From Zunongwangia pacifica (GTDB lineage: Bacteria > Bacteroidota > Bacteroidia > Flavobacteriales > Flavobacteriaceae), in the NCBI RefSeq assembly GCF_023499215.1, contig NZ_JAKHSK010000002.1, positions 186,001 to 250,000 of the forward strand: 64,000 bases of DNA, in the 5' to 3' direction. Made by a program: the position numbers and the translations under genes. Numbering within the stretch: position 1 is the first letter of the stretch; each line of letters opens with the position of its first letter. Of this stretch, positions 9,371-17,891 are shown piece after piece. The notes under the pieces are model-generated. The model was not told where the DNA came from, did not search any database, and was given only the letters and a program-made list of their open reading frames with translations.

Positions 9371-9406
9371 TAAAAAAATGAATCCCGATTTTATATAAAA
9401 TCGGGA
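9371..9406 (-). terminator. Terminator of rpiB
   Basis: A 24-bp perfect palindrome (TCCCGATTTTAT and its complement, 9383-9406). On the minus strand it is followed by TTCATTTTTTT, as expected for an intrinsic terminator 25 bases past the rpiB stop. Confidence 0.85.
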
Positions 9407-9430
9407 CCTATTAATATAATTTCTTATTAA

Positions 9431-9865
9431 TTACTGGCAGGGAATCTTATCGATCCTGGTTTGGTGGCGACCACCTTCAAATTCGGTATTTAGAAAAATC
9501 TTTACCATATCTACCGCTTGTTGTGTGGAAACAAATCGTGCCGGAATACTTATAATATTAGCATCGTTATGTTCTCTTGATAACTTGGTGATTTCACCCG
9601 TCCAACATAGCGCGCAACGTATTTTCTGGTGTTTATTGGCCGTCATACTGGCACCATTACCACTACCGCAAATGATAATCCCGAAATCTGCTTTTCCGTT
9701 TTCAACATCTTCTGCAACGGGATGTACAAAATCGGCATAATCTACGCTATCATCTGTATTTGTTCCATAATTTTTTACTTCTATACCGGCTTCTTTTTCC
9801 AAATACAGCTGAATAAGGTTCTTGTACTGTGTCCCGGCGTGGTCATTACCAATGGAGATTTTCAT
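9431..9865 (-). CDS. rpiB: Ribose-5-phosphate isomerase B
   Basis: A 144-residue RpiB/LacA/LacB family protein that interconverts ribose 5-phosphate and ribulose 5-phosphate in the pentose phosphate pathway. The start MKISIGNDHAGTQYKN is the typical GxDHAG opening. The block IICGSGNGASMTANKHQKIRCALCW holds the anion-binding loop, with the usual cysteine before the Gly-rich turn. A TAnnTTTG element lies 25 bp upstream (9890-9897), and a terminator follows. Confidence 0.93.
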   Translation of the reverse strand: MKISIGNDHAGTQYKNLIQLYLEKEAGIEVKNYGTNTDDSVDYADFVHPVAEDVENGKADFGIIICGSGNGASMTANKHQKIRCALCWTGEITKLSREHNDANIISIPARFVSTQQAVDMVKIFLNTEFEGGRHQTRIDKIPCQ

Positions 9866-10397
9866 AATTCTGGTTTTATTAACTAGTTACAAAGGTATAA
9901 AAAGTGCTTATTAACCTAAGAATAATGCATTGTTAATTACTTTTTAAAGAGCCTTTATTTTCAAGCCTTTAGTATTGACAATAACATGTGAATAACCTTT
10001 GATGAGAAAATAAAAACCTAATTTGTTTTATTCAATTAAAATTACAATACCGGCTATAAGACCATATATCCAAATTATAAGTCGGTTATTTTTCTTCAAG
10101 TTTTCAGCAACTAACAACAGGTTATAAACAGCCTGTGAATTTTAAAATTTTAAGAATTTATATGTTAATTTAAAATTTCATAATTGTTAAGTAAACCTTA
10201 AAAGCATAAGAAGATCAACTACTTAAGTTTTTAAACACCTGTTGATAAGTTGTTATCAAGTAATCACAAGTGAAATTCCAAATTATTCGTCAGAATTTTA
10301 TTGTACAAATTAACACGCAATCATATAACATCATTTAAGTTTTAAAAAAATGAAAAGAAAAATAATGGTTATATATAATGTGAATAACTAAAGATCA
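9866..10397. other. AT-rich gene-free region; candidate replication origin
   Basis: 532 bp without a supportable gene, between rpiB and the DUF2007 gene. It is strongly AT-rich. Several 9-mers lie within one or two changes of the DnaA box TTATCCACA: TTATTCACA on the minus strand at 9987-9995 and 10379-10387, TTATCAACA on the minus strand at 10240-10248, TTATAAACA at 10122-10130 and TTATCAAGT at 10253-10261. The last two, at 10242-10259, form the inverted repeat TTGATAA-gttg-TTATCAA. No exact consensus box is present. rnpA lies 3 kb away and parS-like sites 16 kb away. It could equally be an ordinary AT-rich spacer with the rpiB promoter. Confidence 0.35.
9890..9897 (-). promoter_or_regulatory. 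-7 element of rpiB promoter
   Basis: TACCTTTG on the minus strand, matching the Bacteroidota TAnnTTTG -7 consensus, 25 bp before the rpiB ATG. No good -33 TTG at standard spacing. Confidence 0.55.
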
Positions 10398-10640
10398 CTA
10401 AACGATACGAAGATGATTATTCTTCCTAAAAGTTTGGTCTAAAATTTTTTTTGCTTTAGTTAGCTGTGATTTGTGAATGTAGAGTTTTATACCGCCCAGC
10501 GCAAATGAGGATAGGGGAATAAGATCGATAATCGTCTCATTTTTAATAAAATATAGGATATTTTCGTTGTCTAAAAGGTGTTTAACAACGTGACATTCGT
10601 ACGTATACGTAAAGCTTTGAAGGTAAATATAATCTTTCAT
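10398..10640 (-). CDS. DUF2007-type small protein (putative signal-transducing)
   Basis: An 80-residue protein (MKDYIYLQSFTYTYECHVVK...) with the layout of DUF2007 proteins. A short beta strand is followed by a helix covering the 'HVVKHLLDNENILYFIKN' part, then a strand with GGIKLYIHKSQLTKAKKIL. These small ferredoxin-like proteins are related to PII-like folds and are widespread in Bacteroidota. No function is firmly known. It lies 39 bp downstream of a tiny membrane-protein gene on the same strand and may share its promoter. Confidence 0.7.
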   Translation of the reverse strand: MKDYIYLQSFTYTYECHVVKHLLDNENILYFIKNETIIDLIPLSSFALGGIKLYIHKSQLTKAKKILDQTFRKNNHLRIV

Positions 10641-10679
10641 GTACCTGATTAATAGGTAATTAAAGATACACTTTATTTA

Positions 10680-10847
10680 TTAATTGTAATGAGTGATTTT
10701 ATGCTGAACAGAAGTACTTATCGTATTTAGTTCAGATCGTTGATTTAATGACTTGTTGATATAGGCAAAGAATCCTATTACCCCAAGTAAAAAAATGAGG
10801 AAAAATAACAGAAAAAATCTTCTAGATTTGGAGGCTAACAACTTCAT
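10680..10847 (-). CDS. Small single-pass membrane protein (55 aa), hypothetical
   Basis: An open frame of 55 codons plus stop. Its product starts MKLLASKSRRFFLLFFLIFL, then GVIGFFAYINKSL, and ends in a polar tail of about 25 residues. That is a basic N-terminus, one strong transmembrane helix (about residues 11-29) and a short outside tail, which fits a real small membrane protein by the positive-inside rule. A TAnnTTTG element (TAAATTTG, minus strand, 10889-10896) lies about 40 bp upstream. It precedes the DUF2007 gene by 39 bp. I do not recognise a family. Confidence 0.55.
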   Translation of the reverse strand: MKLLASKSRRFFLLFFLIFLLGVIGFFAYINKSLNQRSELNTISTSVQHKITHYN

Positions 10848-10888
10848 TGGTTTAAAATTAGCTAAAATTCTCTCTGAATATTAGATCG

Positions 10889-10896
10889 CAAATTTA
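10889..10896 (-). promoter_or_regulatory. -7-like element before the 55-aa membrane protein
   Basis: TAAATTTG on the minus strand, 41 bp before the ATG at 10847. It fits TAnnTTTG but lies in very AT-rich sequence, so chance is possible. Confidence 0.35.
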
Positions 10897-11064
10897 AGAA
10901 ATTATTAAGATAACTATAACATTTTTAACGTATGAAAATGAGGTTTATTTTATCCCTAAACCGTTAATTTTTGACAGTTTTCGTAAATTTTGTCGAAATC
11001 ACTTAACAAAACTTTACATTCATTTTCATCTAAAATCAGTTATATACACTAATTTTACCGGTAT

Positions 11065-13275
11065 ATGAGAATGAAACGAAAGAAGAAAAACAATAAATCC
11101 AGTGCAAAACTGGGAAATCTTGATAAAAAGATTACAGATATCCTGCGAAAGGATGCAGGGAAAGCTTACAATTACAAACAAATTGCATCGAAGTTAGGCG
11201 TAGACGATCCTAGCAGCCGAAACCAAATTACCAAAAAATTAGCCCAATTAGCCGCTAAAAAGGAAATTAACCAGGTAGATCGTGGTAAATTTATGATCGA
11301 AAAAGGGGCTAATTATTACACGGGTGTACTCGATATGTCTAGCAAAGGTTACGGTTTTGTAATTGTAGACGAATTTGAGGATGATATCATGATTCCGCAG
11401 CAAAACCTAAATTCGGCTTTTCATGGTGATGAGGTTGAAATTTATGTTTATAAACACCGAAGAAGAAAAAAATCTGAAGGAGAAATTACCAAGATCATCA
11501 AACGTAAACGAACCAGTTTTGTGGGGGTATTACAGCTAAAAAAAGATTTTGGATTTGTAGTGGTCGATGATCCTAAAATGTATACCGACTTTTTTGTTCA
11601 GAAGAATAAATTAGGAGAAGCACAGGATGGGGATAAAGTGTTGGTAGAATTTGATGACTGGCCAAAAAGGGCCGATTCTCCCTTTGGGATTATTACCAGA
11701 GTGCTGGGAACACCAGGACATCATAATACAGAAATTCATTCGATTTTAGCCCAATATGGTTTACCGGCTGAATTTCCGGAAGAGGTTGAAGAATTTGCCA
11801 ATAAAATAGATACTTCAATTTCTCCTAAAGAGATTAAAAAGCGTCGTGATATGCGCGATGTACTTACCTTCACAATCGATCCTAAAGATGCCAAGGATTT
11901 TGATGATGCTTTAAGTTTTAGAAAACTGGAAAACGGAAATATAGAACTTGGTGTTCACATTGCCGATGTTTCTCATTATCTGCAACCCGATACCATTTTG
12001 GATGAAGAAGCTTATGAACGCGCTACTTCAGTTTATTTAGTAGACAGGGTAGTACCAATGCTGCCGGAAATTTTATCGAATGGCGCCTGTTCGCTAAGAC
12101 CAAATGAGCAAAAATATACGTTTTCTGCGGTATTCGAATTAGATCAAAATGCGAAAGTAAAAGATCAATGGTTTGGAAGAACGGTCACTTATTCTGATGC
12201 CAGATTTGCTTATGAGGAAGCACAGCATATTATTGAAACCAAAGAAAATACGATCCCAGAGGATATTTCGATTCGAGAAGAGGGTGCTTACACCGTAGAT
12301 AATGCGATTGTAGAAGCGGTTTTAGAATTAGATCGATTAGCCAAGAAAATGCGATCGGTAAGGATGCGACAGGGAGCCATTTCTTTTGACAAAGTTGAAG
12401 TCAAATTTCATTTAGATGAAGAAAACGAGCCTATAGGAGTTTTCTTTAAAACGTCTAAAGATGCGAATAAACTGATCGAAGAGTTTATGTTGCTTGCTAA
12501 TAAAAAAGTAGCCGAGTTTATAGGAAAACAAAAACCGAAGAAAACGTTTGTGTATCGATGTCATGACGAACCCGATGAAGAGAAATTAGCGTCTTTACAA
12601 ACCGTTGTAGGTCGTTTTGGTCATTCCCTTAACCTAACCGATAGAAAAAGCGTTACCAGCTCTTTAAATAACCTTTTAAAGGATGTACAGGGTAAAAAAG
12701 AACAAAATCTTGTAGATACACTTGCGATTAGAACGATGAGTAAGGCGTATTACGGTACAGAAAATATTGGTCATTATGGTTTGGCCTTCGATTACTATAC
12801 ACATTTTACCTCGCCAATTAGGCGATATCCAGATGTTATGGTACATCGTTTGTTGCAACATTATCTGGATGGAGCAGATTCTGCCAGTGAAGACGTGTAT
12901 GATGAAAAATGTCATCATAGCAGTGAGATGGAAAATCTTGCAGCAAATGCCGAGCGTGATTCGATAAAATACATGCAGGTTAAATTTATGCAGGATCATC
13001 AGGACGAAGAATTTTTGGGTGTGATCTCTGGAGTAACCGATTGGGGGATTTTTGTGGAAATCGAACAGAATAAATGTGAAGGAATGATTCGTTTACGTGA
13101 TCTAACAGACGATCATTACGAATTTAATGAAGAGCATTATGCTGTTATTGGTAGAAAAACTAATAAGACCTATCAGTTAGGTGACGAGGTTTATGTAAAA
13201 GTAAAAAATGCCGATCTGGTAAAACGTCATTTAGATTTTACTATGTTAGGATTAAAAGAGGATTTTAAAGAATAG
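11065..13275 (+). CDS. rnr: Ribonuclease R
   Basis: A 736-residue 3'-5' exoribonuclease of the RNB family that degrades structured RNA and takes part in rRNA and mRNA turnover. Order of parts: a lysine-rich start, a winged-helix region (about 20-90, YNYKQIASKLGVDDPSSRNQI), cold-shock OB folds (about 90-230), the RNB catalytic domain, and a C-terminal S1 domain (about 650-730, EFLGVISGVTDWGIFVEI). The metal-binding acidic set is D272, D278, D280 and D281 in TIDPKDAKDFDDA, matching RNase II D201, D207, D209 and D210. A second ATG at 11071 is also possible. Confidence 0.95.
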   Translation: MRMKRKKKNNKSSAKLGNLDKKITDILRKDAGKAYNYKQIASKLGVDDPSSRNQITKKLAQLAAKKEINQVDRGKFMIEKGANYYTGVLDMSSKGYGFVIVDEFEDDIMIPQQNLNSAFHGDEVEIYVYKHRRRKKSEGEITKIIKRKRTSFVGVLQLKKDFGFVVVDDPKMYTDFFVQKNKLGEAQDGDKVLVEFDDWPKRADSPFGIITRVLGTPGHHNTEIHSILAQYGLPAEFPEEVEEFANKIDTSISPKEIKKRRDMRDVLTFTIDPKDAKDFDDALSFRKLENGNIELGVHIADVSHYLQPDTILDEEAYERATSVYLVDRVVPMLPEILSNGACSLRPNEQKYTFSAVFELDQNAKVKDQWFGRTVTYSDARFAYEEAQHIIETKENTIPEDISIREEGAYTVDNAIVEAVLELDRLAKKMRSVRMRQGAISFDKVEVKFHLDEENEPIGVFFKTSKDANKLIEEFMLLANKKVAEFIGKQKPKKTFVYRCHDEPDEEKLASLQTVVGRFGHSLNLTDRKSVTSSLNNLLKDVQGKKEQNLVDTLAIRTMSKAYYGTENIGHYGLAFDYYTHFTSPIRRYPDVMVHRLLQHYLDGADSASEDVYDEKCHHSSEMENLAANAERDSIKYMQVKFMQDHQDEEFLGVISGVTDWGIFVEIEQNKCEGMIRLRDLTDDHYEFNEEHYAVIGRKTNKTYQLGDEVYVKVKNADLVKRHLDFTMLGLKEDFKE

Positions 13276-13292
13276 TTTTAATAATTGTAAAA

Positions 13293-13967
13293 ATGAAAAA
13301 TTTATTAATTATTGCTTTTATGGCTTTTGGATTAGCTGTAAACGCTCAGGAAACAAAACATGATCTTGCAGATTTTAAGAAGATATTTGTATATGATGGT
13401 TTACCGGTAAAATTAGTACGCTCTGATGAAAACAAAGCTGTAGTAACCGGTGAGAGTAGGGAGGATGTACAATTTGATATCGAAAATGCGACCTTAAAAA
13501 TTAAATTAGGGATCGATAATATTTTTGATGATGACGATGATACCCAGGTGTTGCTTTATTACAGAAGTATCGATGAAGTAAGAGCAAAACAAAATGCTTC
13601 AGTGATTATTGCTGATAAAATTAATGCAGAATTTTTCACATTAGAAGCTCAGGAAGGTGGTGATATTACTGGGGATTTTGAAGTTGACAATCTCATTGCC
13701 CTTATAAGAAGTGGCGGGGAAGTAACCCCTTCAGGAAAAGTAAAACACCAGGAAGTAAATATTAATACCGGTGGAAAGTATTATGCCAAAAACCTCGAAT
13801 CTGAATATCTAAACGTAGATATTAAAGCAGGTGGCGTGGCCGATGTAACGGTTTCTGGAAAAGTAACCGCTAAAGTTAGGGCAGGAGGTACTGTAAACGT
13901 GTATGGTGATCCAGAAGAGATTGATAAAAGCACATTATTTGGTGGTAAAGTAGTGAGAAAAAACTAA
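13293..13967 (+). CDS. Secreted GIN-domain protein (DUF2807)
   Basis: A 224-residue protein with a signal peptide (MKNLLIIAFMAFGLAVNAQ) and a body of repeating short strands such as RSGGEVTPSGKVKHQEVNINTGGKYYAKN and GGVADVTVSGKVTAKVRAGG. This is the pattern of the head GIN domain family (DUF2807), which folds as a beta-helix in the periplasm or at the surface of Bacteroidota. The pseudo-repeats are about 20 residues long. Its role is unknown. It follows rnr by 17 bp, so transcripts may be shared. Confidence 0.75.
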   Translation: MKNLLIIAFMAFGLAVNAQETKHDLADFKKIFVYDGLPVKLVRSDENKAVVTGESREDVQFDIENATLKIKLGIDNIFDDDDDTQVLLYYRSIDEVRAKQNASVIIADKINAEFFTLEAQEGGDITGDFEVDNLIALIRSGGEVTPSGKVKHQEVNINTGGKYYAKNLESEYLNVDIKAGGVADVTVSGKVTAKVRAGGTVNVYGDPEEIDKSTLFGGKVVRKN

Positions 13968-13972
13968 TCTTT

Positions 13973-13980
13973 TATTTTTG
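13973..13980 (+). promoter_or_regulatory. -7-like element before the LysE gene
   Basis: TATTTTTG matches TAnnTTTG and ends 17 bp before the ATG at 13998. No clear -33 element. Confidence 0.4.
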
Positions 13981-13997
13981 CATTCTAAATAAAGTTT

Positions 13998-14678
13998 ATG
14001 CTACACGATATTTTAGCAGCCATGCCATTAGGCTTATTTCTGGCTTTTATGCTGGGACCGGTATTTTTTGTATTACTGGAAACCGCAGCAATAAAAGGCT
14101 TTAGGGCGGCTATATCTTTTGATGTTGGTGTAATCATAGCAGATACCGTTTTTTTGTTGATTGCTTATCTTAGTACTACCAAATTACTGGAAAGAATAAA
14201 GGACGATCCTGCACTGTTTATCTTTGGTGGTGTGATTCTTGCTACTTATGGGGTCATGACCTTTATCCAAACCAAAAAGGCCTTGCCACAAGAAGAAGAA
14301 AGCCCGGATATTCGTAAACTGGGTAAAAGTGATTATTTGGGATTAGCGTTAAAAGGGTTTTTACTGAATTTTATTAATGTTGGTGTCCTTGGTTTCTGGT
14401 TAGGATTAATCATTGTTTTTGGACCAAGATTAGAAATGGAAGGTGACCGTATTTTAGTGTTTTTTAGTACTGTTTTAATTAGTTACCTAATTGTAGATGT
14501 ATTTAAGATTTTACTAGCTAAAAAACTTAACCGTAAACTCACTCCCAGTAGAATTTATGTTATGAAAAAAGGCATTAGCGTTATGCTGGTGATTTTTGGA
14601 ATTGTATTGATCTCACAGGGTGCTTTTCCAGGTGAAGTAAAAGAGATAAAAGAAACAATCGACAATATTACTCCTTAA
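13998..14678 (+). CDS. LysE family translocator
   Basis: A 226-residue inner-membrane protein with about six hydrophobic helices. The opening PLGLFLAFMLGPVFFVLLETAAIKGFRAAI is the conserved N-terminal block of the LysE/RhtB amino-acid exporter family, here with GPVFF in place of the usual GP-x-x. Family members export amino acids or related small molecules; the substrate here is unknown. Its stop codon lies within the stem of a terminator hairpin (14670-14696). Confidence 0.82.
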   Translation: MLHDILAAMPLGLFLAFMLGPVFFVLLETAAIKGFRAAISFDVGVIIADTVFLLIAYLSTTKLLERIKDDPALFIFGGVILATYGVMTFIQTKKALPQEEESPDIRKLGKSDYLGLALKGFLLNFINVGVLGFWLGLIIVFGPRLEMEGDRILVFFSTVLISYLIVDVFKILLAKKLNRKLTPSRIYVMKKGISVMLVIFGIVLISQGAFPGEVKEIKETIDNITP

Positions 14679-14696
14679 AAAGGAGTGTATTTTTTT
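14670..14696 (+). terminator. Terminator overlapping the LysE stop codon
   Basis: Stem ACTCCTT (14670-14676), loop AAA, stem AAGGAGT (14680-14686), then GTA and seven T. The stop codon 14676-14678 lies at the stem-loop edge. Confidence 0.75.
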
Positions 14697-14867
14697 GGAA
14701 TATCGAACTATTTAAGCCCTTATTGAATTAGATTTAGGCTAGTTAAAAAAAAATCAGATACGTACTTCTTAGATTTTTCCTGATATTATTTATTCGCTGA
14801 AATGGAAAAATTAATGATCAAAATCGATAATTTTAACTTTAGTTTTTAGAAATTGAAACCATAAAAA

Positions 14868-14900
14868 AAGGCTTTCCAGATTGATGGAAAGCCTTTTTTT
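14868..14900. terminator. Bidirectional terminator next to tRNA-Cys
   Basis: AAGGCTTTCCA and TGGAAAGCCTT form the stem, with A and T tracts on both sides. It lies directly 3' of the minus-strand tRNA-Cys and can also stop plus-strand read-through. The rest of the spacer from 14697 holds nothing I recognise. Confidence 0.85.
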
Positions 14901-14904
14901 GTAG

Positions 14905-14975
14905 AGGCATCGAGCGGATTCGAACCGCTGTACATGGTTTTGCAGACCACTGCCTAGCCACTCGGCCACGATGCC
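14905..14975 (-). tRNA. tRNA-Cys (anticodon GCA)
   Basis: Read on the minus strand, the 7-bp acceptor stem GGCATCG pairs with CGATGCC. The anticodon loop is CTGCAAA with anticodon GCA, and the T arm contains the GGTTCGAATCC element. Position 73 is U, as expected for cysteine tRNA. CCA is not encoded. The length is 71 nt, a class I tRNA. Confidence 0.95.
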
Positions 14976-15030
14976 CTTTTAATTAGGGAACGCAAATGTA
15001 ATAAAAATTTTAAGTTCTAAAACTAAAAAT

Positions 15031-15387
15031 CTACCTGGATTTACTTCGGGTTACGCTAACCATCGCGACATTACCGCCAATTGGCGGGTTAATTTTTGAT
15101 ACTGAAACCTTTACCTTTTGCACCATTATAATTTCTTTTAGTACGCGATGGTTAATTCTTTCAGCAACACTTTCTAAAAGTTTAGAGCGTATGGCCATTT
15201 CTTCCTTTACGATATTGTTTAAATGAACGTAATCGATAGTATCTACTAACTTGTCAGATTTTGCCGAATTAGAAAGATCACCTTTTACCTTAAGATCAAC
15301 CCGATAGTCACTTCCAATCTTTCCTTCTTCATCCAAACAACCGTGATACGCGAATACCTTGATATTTTTTAATTTAATACTTCCCAC
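15031..15387 (-). CDS. folB: Dihydroneopterin aldolase
   Basis: A 118-residue FolB-family enzyme that converts 7,8-dihydroneopterin to 6-hydroxymethyl-dihydropterin and glycolaldehyde in folate synthesis. The conserved start IKLKNIKVFAYHGCLDEEGKIG, the DTIDYVHLNNIV block and the late Lys of VKVSVSKINPP fit the family. I place the start at the GTG at 15387 (MGSIKLKN), which matches the usual N-terminus. A TTG at 15402 would add five residues. No ATG is available. It lies 24 bp downstream of a lipoprotein gene on the same strand. Confidence 0.9.
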   Translation of the reverse strand: MGSIKLKNIKVFAYHGCLDEEGKIGSDYRVDLKVKGDLSNSAKSDKLVDTIDYVHLNNIVKEEMAIRSKLLESVAERINHRVLKEIIMVQKVKVSVSKINPPIGGNVAMVSVTRSKSR

Positions 15388-15411
15388 AATATTTTTTTGC
15401 AAAAATAGCTT

Positions 15412-16173
15412 TTAAAATTTTTTCTTTGGTGTTTCTCCGGTAACAACTTTTAAACTGTCAATATATTTCCCTTCGATGCCCAATACAAAACAAGTGTATA
15501 ATTTTTGGGGTTGAATAGACAGTTGTTCTTCCGCAACCTTTACTTTACTTCCTTTTAATTTCCAGTTTAGGATTTGCTGAAGTGGGGAAAGTGCTTTTGT
15601 TTTAGCCATTTTGGGATAGGTAAGTGAAGGTAATTTTTTGGAAATTGTTTCTTGATTTGAAAAAACTTCTGCTGAAATCTCTTCTACACCGGCCGCCAAA
15701 TGAACCCATCTTATTTTTGCTTCATTTTTCCCGCATTCAAATTCATCATTTAAAATTTTTAGTTGAGGTAAATTTCCGTTAGGCATGGTGGCCTCTTCAC
15801 CTTCCACAATTTCGTGTAATCTTGTTTTTTCGGTTTTCTCGTTAGTTTTCGGGTTTTCCTGCATAATTCCGTACACCATCAGGGTATAAACCCCGCTGGT
15901 ACCAATACCTACTTTTTTCTTCAATAGTAATTGGTTTTTGGACCTTACTTCCACAGTATAAGTTCCGGAAGCGAGATTTTGATAATCAGACAGTTCCGTA
16001 TAGTGCATTTGTTGCTTAAGGGATGATTTACCATCTCTAATAAAACTGATTTCAGCGGGTTCATCTGTAAACAAAAACTGGCCTATACGTAATTTTGAAG
16101 GTTTCTTTTGGGACGAATTACAACTATAAAGCAATAACATTCCCACGAAGAGTAGTATACATTTAGTTTTCAT
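15412..16173 (-). CDS. Hypothetical lipoprotein (DUF4397-like)
   Basis: A 253-residue protein with a lipoprotein signal (MKTKCILLFVGMLLLYS-C). Two similar beta-rich halves are suggested: TDEPAEISFIRDGKSSLK...YQNLASGTYTVEVRSKNQLL, and NEAKIRWVHLAAGVEEISAEVFSNQETISKKLPSLTY. The 'IRWVHLAAGVE' and 'L-x-S-G-T-Y-T-V' elements recall DUF4397 repeats, seen in surface or periplasmic proteins. I cannot assign a function. Its start overlaps the end of the APC permease gene by 11 bp, so the two are translated from one transcript. Confidence 0.6.
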   Translation of the reverse strand: MKTKCILLFVGMLLLYSCNSSQKKPSKLRIGQFLFTDEPAEISFIRDGKSSLKQQMHYTELSDYQNLASGTYTVEVRSKNQLLLKKKVGIGTSGVYTLMVYGIMQENPKTNEKTEKTRLHEIVEGEEATMPNGNLPQLKILNDEFECGKNEAKIRWVHLAAGVEEISAEVFSNQETISKKLPSLTYPKMAKTKALSPLQQILNWKLKGSKVKVAEEQLSIQPQKLYTCFVLGIEGKYIDSLKVVTGETPKKKF

Positions 16174-17455
16174 CTTGTTGGGCTTTTTGTTGCGTTTTTT
16201 CTTTCTGTTTTAATAAATACGGTCTTCCTAAGATGATAAGTAGCACCAATGCTAAAATTCCGCCCAGAGCAATGGGTTTAGAAATGACCAATCTAAAGAT
16301 CAGCGCCAGTCCCACTAAAATCCCAATAATAATTCCCATCAAAGGGATCCATTTTCTTTTTTCAGATTCCCGGTAAGCAATCCAGTTAACGATTCCAAAG
16401 GTGAATAGAAATGCCAAACTCGCAGCTTCCACCAGGGAACTTAATGAACCCACCACAGCTAAAAGTCCGGCTAAAGTTCCTAATAAAATAATTGATCTGT
16501 CGGGAACACCATTGCTGTTGGTATGGTCAAACCACGAAGGAAGTTCGTTCTGTGAAGCAATACGTTTAGACAAATTCGCCGTAGAAAATAAAGTAGAATT
16601 AATCGCAGCAGCCGTCGCAAACCCCGCGGCAACCGTCATCACGATAAGACCGGTTTTACCAAAAGCCGATTCGGCCGAAATGGATAATGCAATTTCTTTA
16701 AAACTAATCATAGATGTAGCACCACCCACCATCGTGGCTCCAAGTGCTACTACAGCATAAAGGATGACCACAAAAATGACTGCACTCATTAAGGTAGGCA
16801 TAAAACTTTTTTCAGGATTTTTAATTTTATCATATTCATAAGTGAGTAGCTGAAAACCTTCATACGCCATAAAGATGGAAGCACCACCAATTAGACTGGA
16901 CCAAATAGGCCGTGGACTAATCCCTGCGGTAAGTTGTGAGGTATCCCAGTTAGCCAGTCCATAAATTCCCAGTGCCAGCAAAACCAATAGATTTACCGAT
17001 ACGATAATGATCTCTACATTGGTAAGTTTTCCTACTCCCGCTAAATTCAATAAAATTAAAGCGATAACAATTCCGGCGGCGAGCAATCGCATAAGTAAGG
17101 GATCGCCGTGAAAAGCAAAGGAGAGGTAATGTCCAAACGCATACGCATATACCGATATGGTTAACACATAACCGATAATGAGTAACCAACTTAGGTTTCC
17201 GGCCATTTTTTTATCATCTACCTTTTCGAGGAATACAAAGGCACCGCCTTCTTCGTGAAATTTATTGGTAAGAAACACATAACTATAGGCAGAGGGAATG
17301 GCAATTAGGCCGGTAAGTACAAACGCCAGCCACGTCCATTGTGCAGAAACGGCAATTACCACACCAAGTACGGTATAAATACCACCGCCCACCATTCCGC
17401 CGGCGGCGAGTGCCCAAACGGATAACGGATTTAATTTAGAGGAATTTTCACTCAT
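16163..17455 (-). CDS. APC family amino-acid permease
   Basis: A 430-residue membrane protein with about 12 hydrophobic helices. The N-terminal block ALAAGGMVGGGIYTVLGVVIA is the unwound first helix (GxGxxxG/A) of the amino acid-polyamine-organocation superfamily. A conserved block in the middle reads SLIGGASIFMAYEGFQLLTYEYDKIKNPEKS. It should import or exchange amino acids, driven by an ion gradient. It starts a likely three-gene unit (permease, lipoprotein, folB) reading leftwards. Confidence 0.87.
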   Translation of the reverse strand: MSENSSKLNPLSVWALAAGGMVGGGIYTVLGVVIAVSAQWTWLAFVLTGLIAIPSAYSYVFLTNKFHEEGGAFVFLEKVDDKKMAGNLSWLLIIGYVLTISVYAYAFGHYLSFAFHGDPLLMRLLAAGIVIALILLNLAGVGKLTNVEIIIVSVNLLVLLALGIYGLANWDTSQLTAGISPRPIWSSLIGGASIFMAYEGFQLLTYEYDKIKNPEKSFMPTLMSAVIFVVILYAVVALGATMVGGATSMISFKEIALSISAESAFGKTGLIVMTVAAGFATAAAINSTLFSTANLSKRIASQNELPSWFDHTNSNGVPDRSIILLGTLAGLLAVVGSLSSLVEAASLAFLFTFGIVNWIAYRESEKRKWIPLMGIIIGILVGLALIFRLVISKPIALGGILALVLLIILGRPYLLKQKEKTQQKAQQDEN

Positions 17456-17744
17456 TTTTCAGGACTTCTAAAAATTCAACAATAGGGCGGGAGTTGCGAT
17501 TTTTCATGAGTAACTGAATTAAATTCAGCTTAAAATTAATAAATGCTGAAGTTTTGTTTCGTAATATCCTTTAGTTTAGGTTTATTTTAACCCGATAAAC
17601 ATATTCATCAATAATCTTATGGCAGGTTAGTGGTTATGAATTGTAGATTTCAACGAAAATCTTTAAGAATGAAACCCATATTGAGAGTAGTAAAATTTTT
17701 TATTTTCTAATTGTTTTACTTCGGTAAGGGGATTTTATTTTTGA

Positions 17745-17752
17745 TAACTTTG
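17745..17752 (+). promoter_or_regulatory. -7 element of glnS promoter
   Basis: TAACTTTG fits TAnnTTTG, about 140 bp before the glnS ATG. This implies a long 5' leader that contains the CGATAGCTATCG palindrome. Confidence 0.45.
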
Positions 17753-17792
17753 CCTTTTTACTCGATAATCGAGATTAAATGTTCCATTCCCG

Positions 17793-17810
17793 TCCCGATA
17801 GCTATCGGGA
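17793..17810. repeat. CGATAGCTATCG palindrome
   Basis: The 18-bp perfect palindrome TCCCGATAGCTATCGGGA. The same 12-bp core occurs twice in the repeat at 5543-5657, so this may be a decayed unit of that family. It would form a hairpin in the glnS leader. Confidence 0.6.
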
Positions 17811-17891
17811 AAGGGAGGTTTCGTTTTAAAAATGTATTATTCAAATTAAACGCTTCGAGGGCTTGCCCCGATGATAGTTACTAGATAAATT

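Larger units (their letters stand above)
17456..17891. other. Divergent spacer between permease gene and glnS
   Basis: 436 bp without a gene. It contains a -7 element for glnS (17745-17752), the small palindrome CTCGATAATCGAG at 17761-17773 and the 18-bp palindrome at 17793-17810. A fragment CGCTTCGAGGGCTTGCCCC near 17851 resembles the TTCGAGGCAA repeat. Nothing else is recognised. Confidence 0.6.

Noticed and set aside
16401-16760. Plus-strand frame inside the APC permease gene
   Set aside because: It is a shadow of the permease coding sequence; its residue make-up follows the antisense codons.
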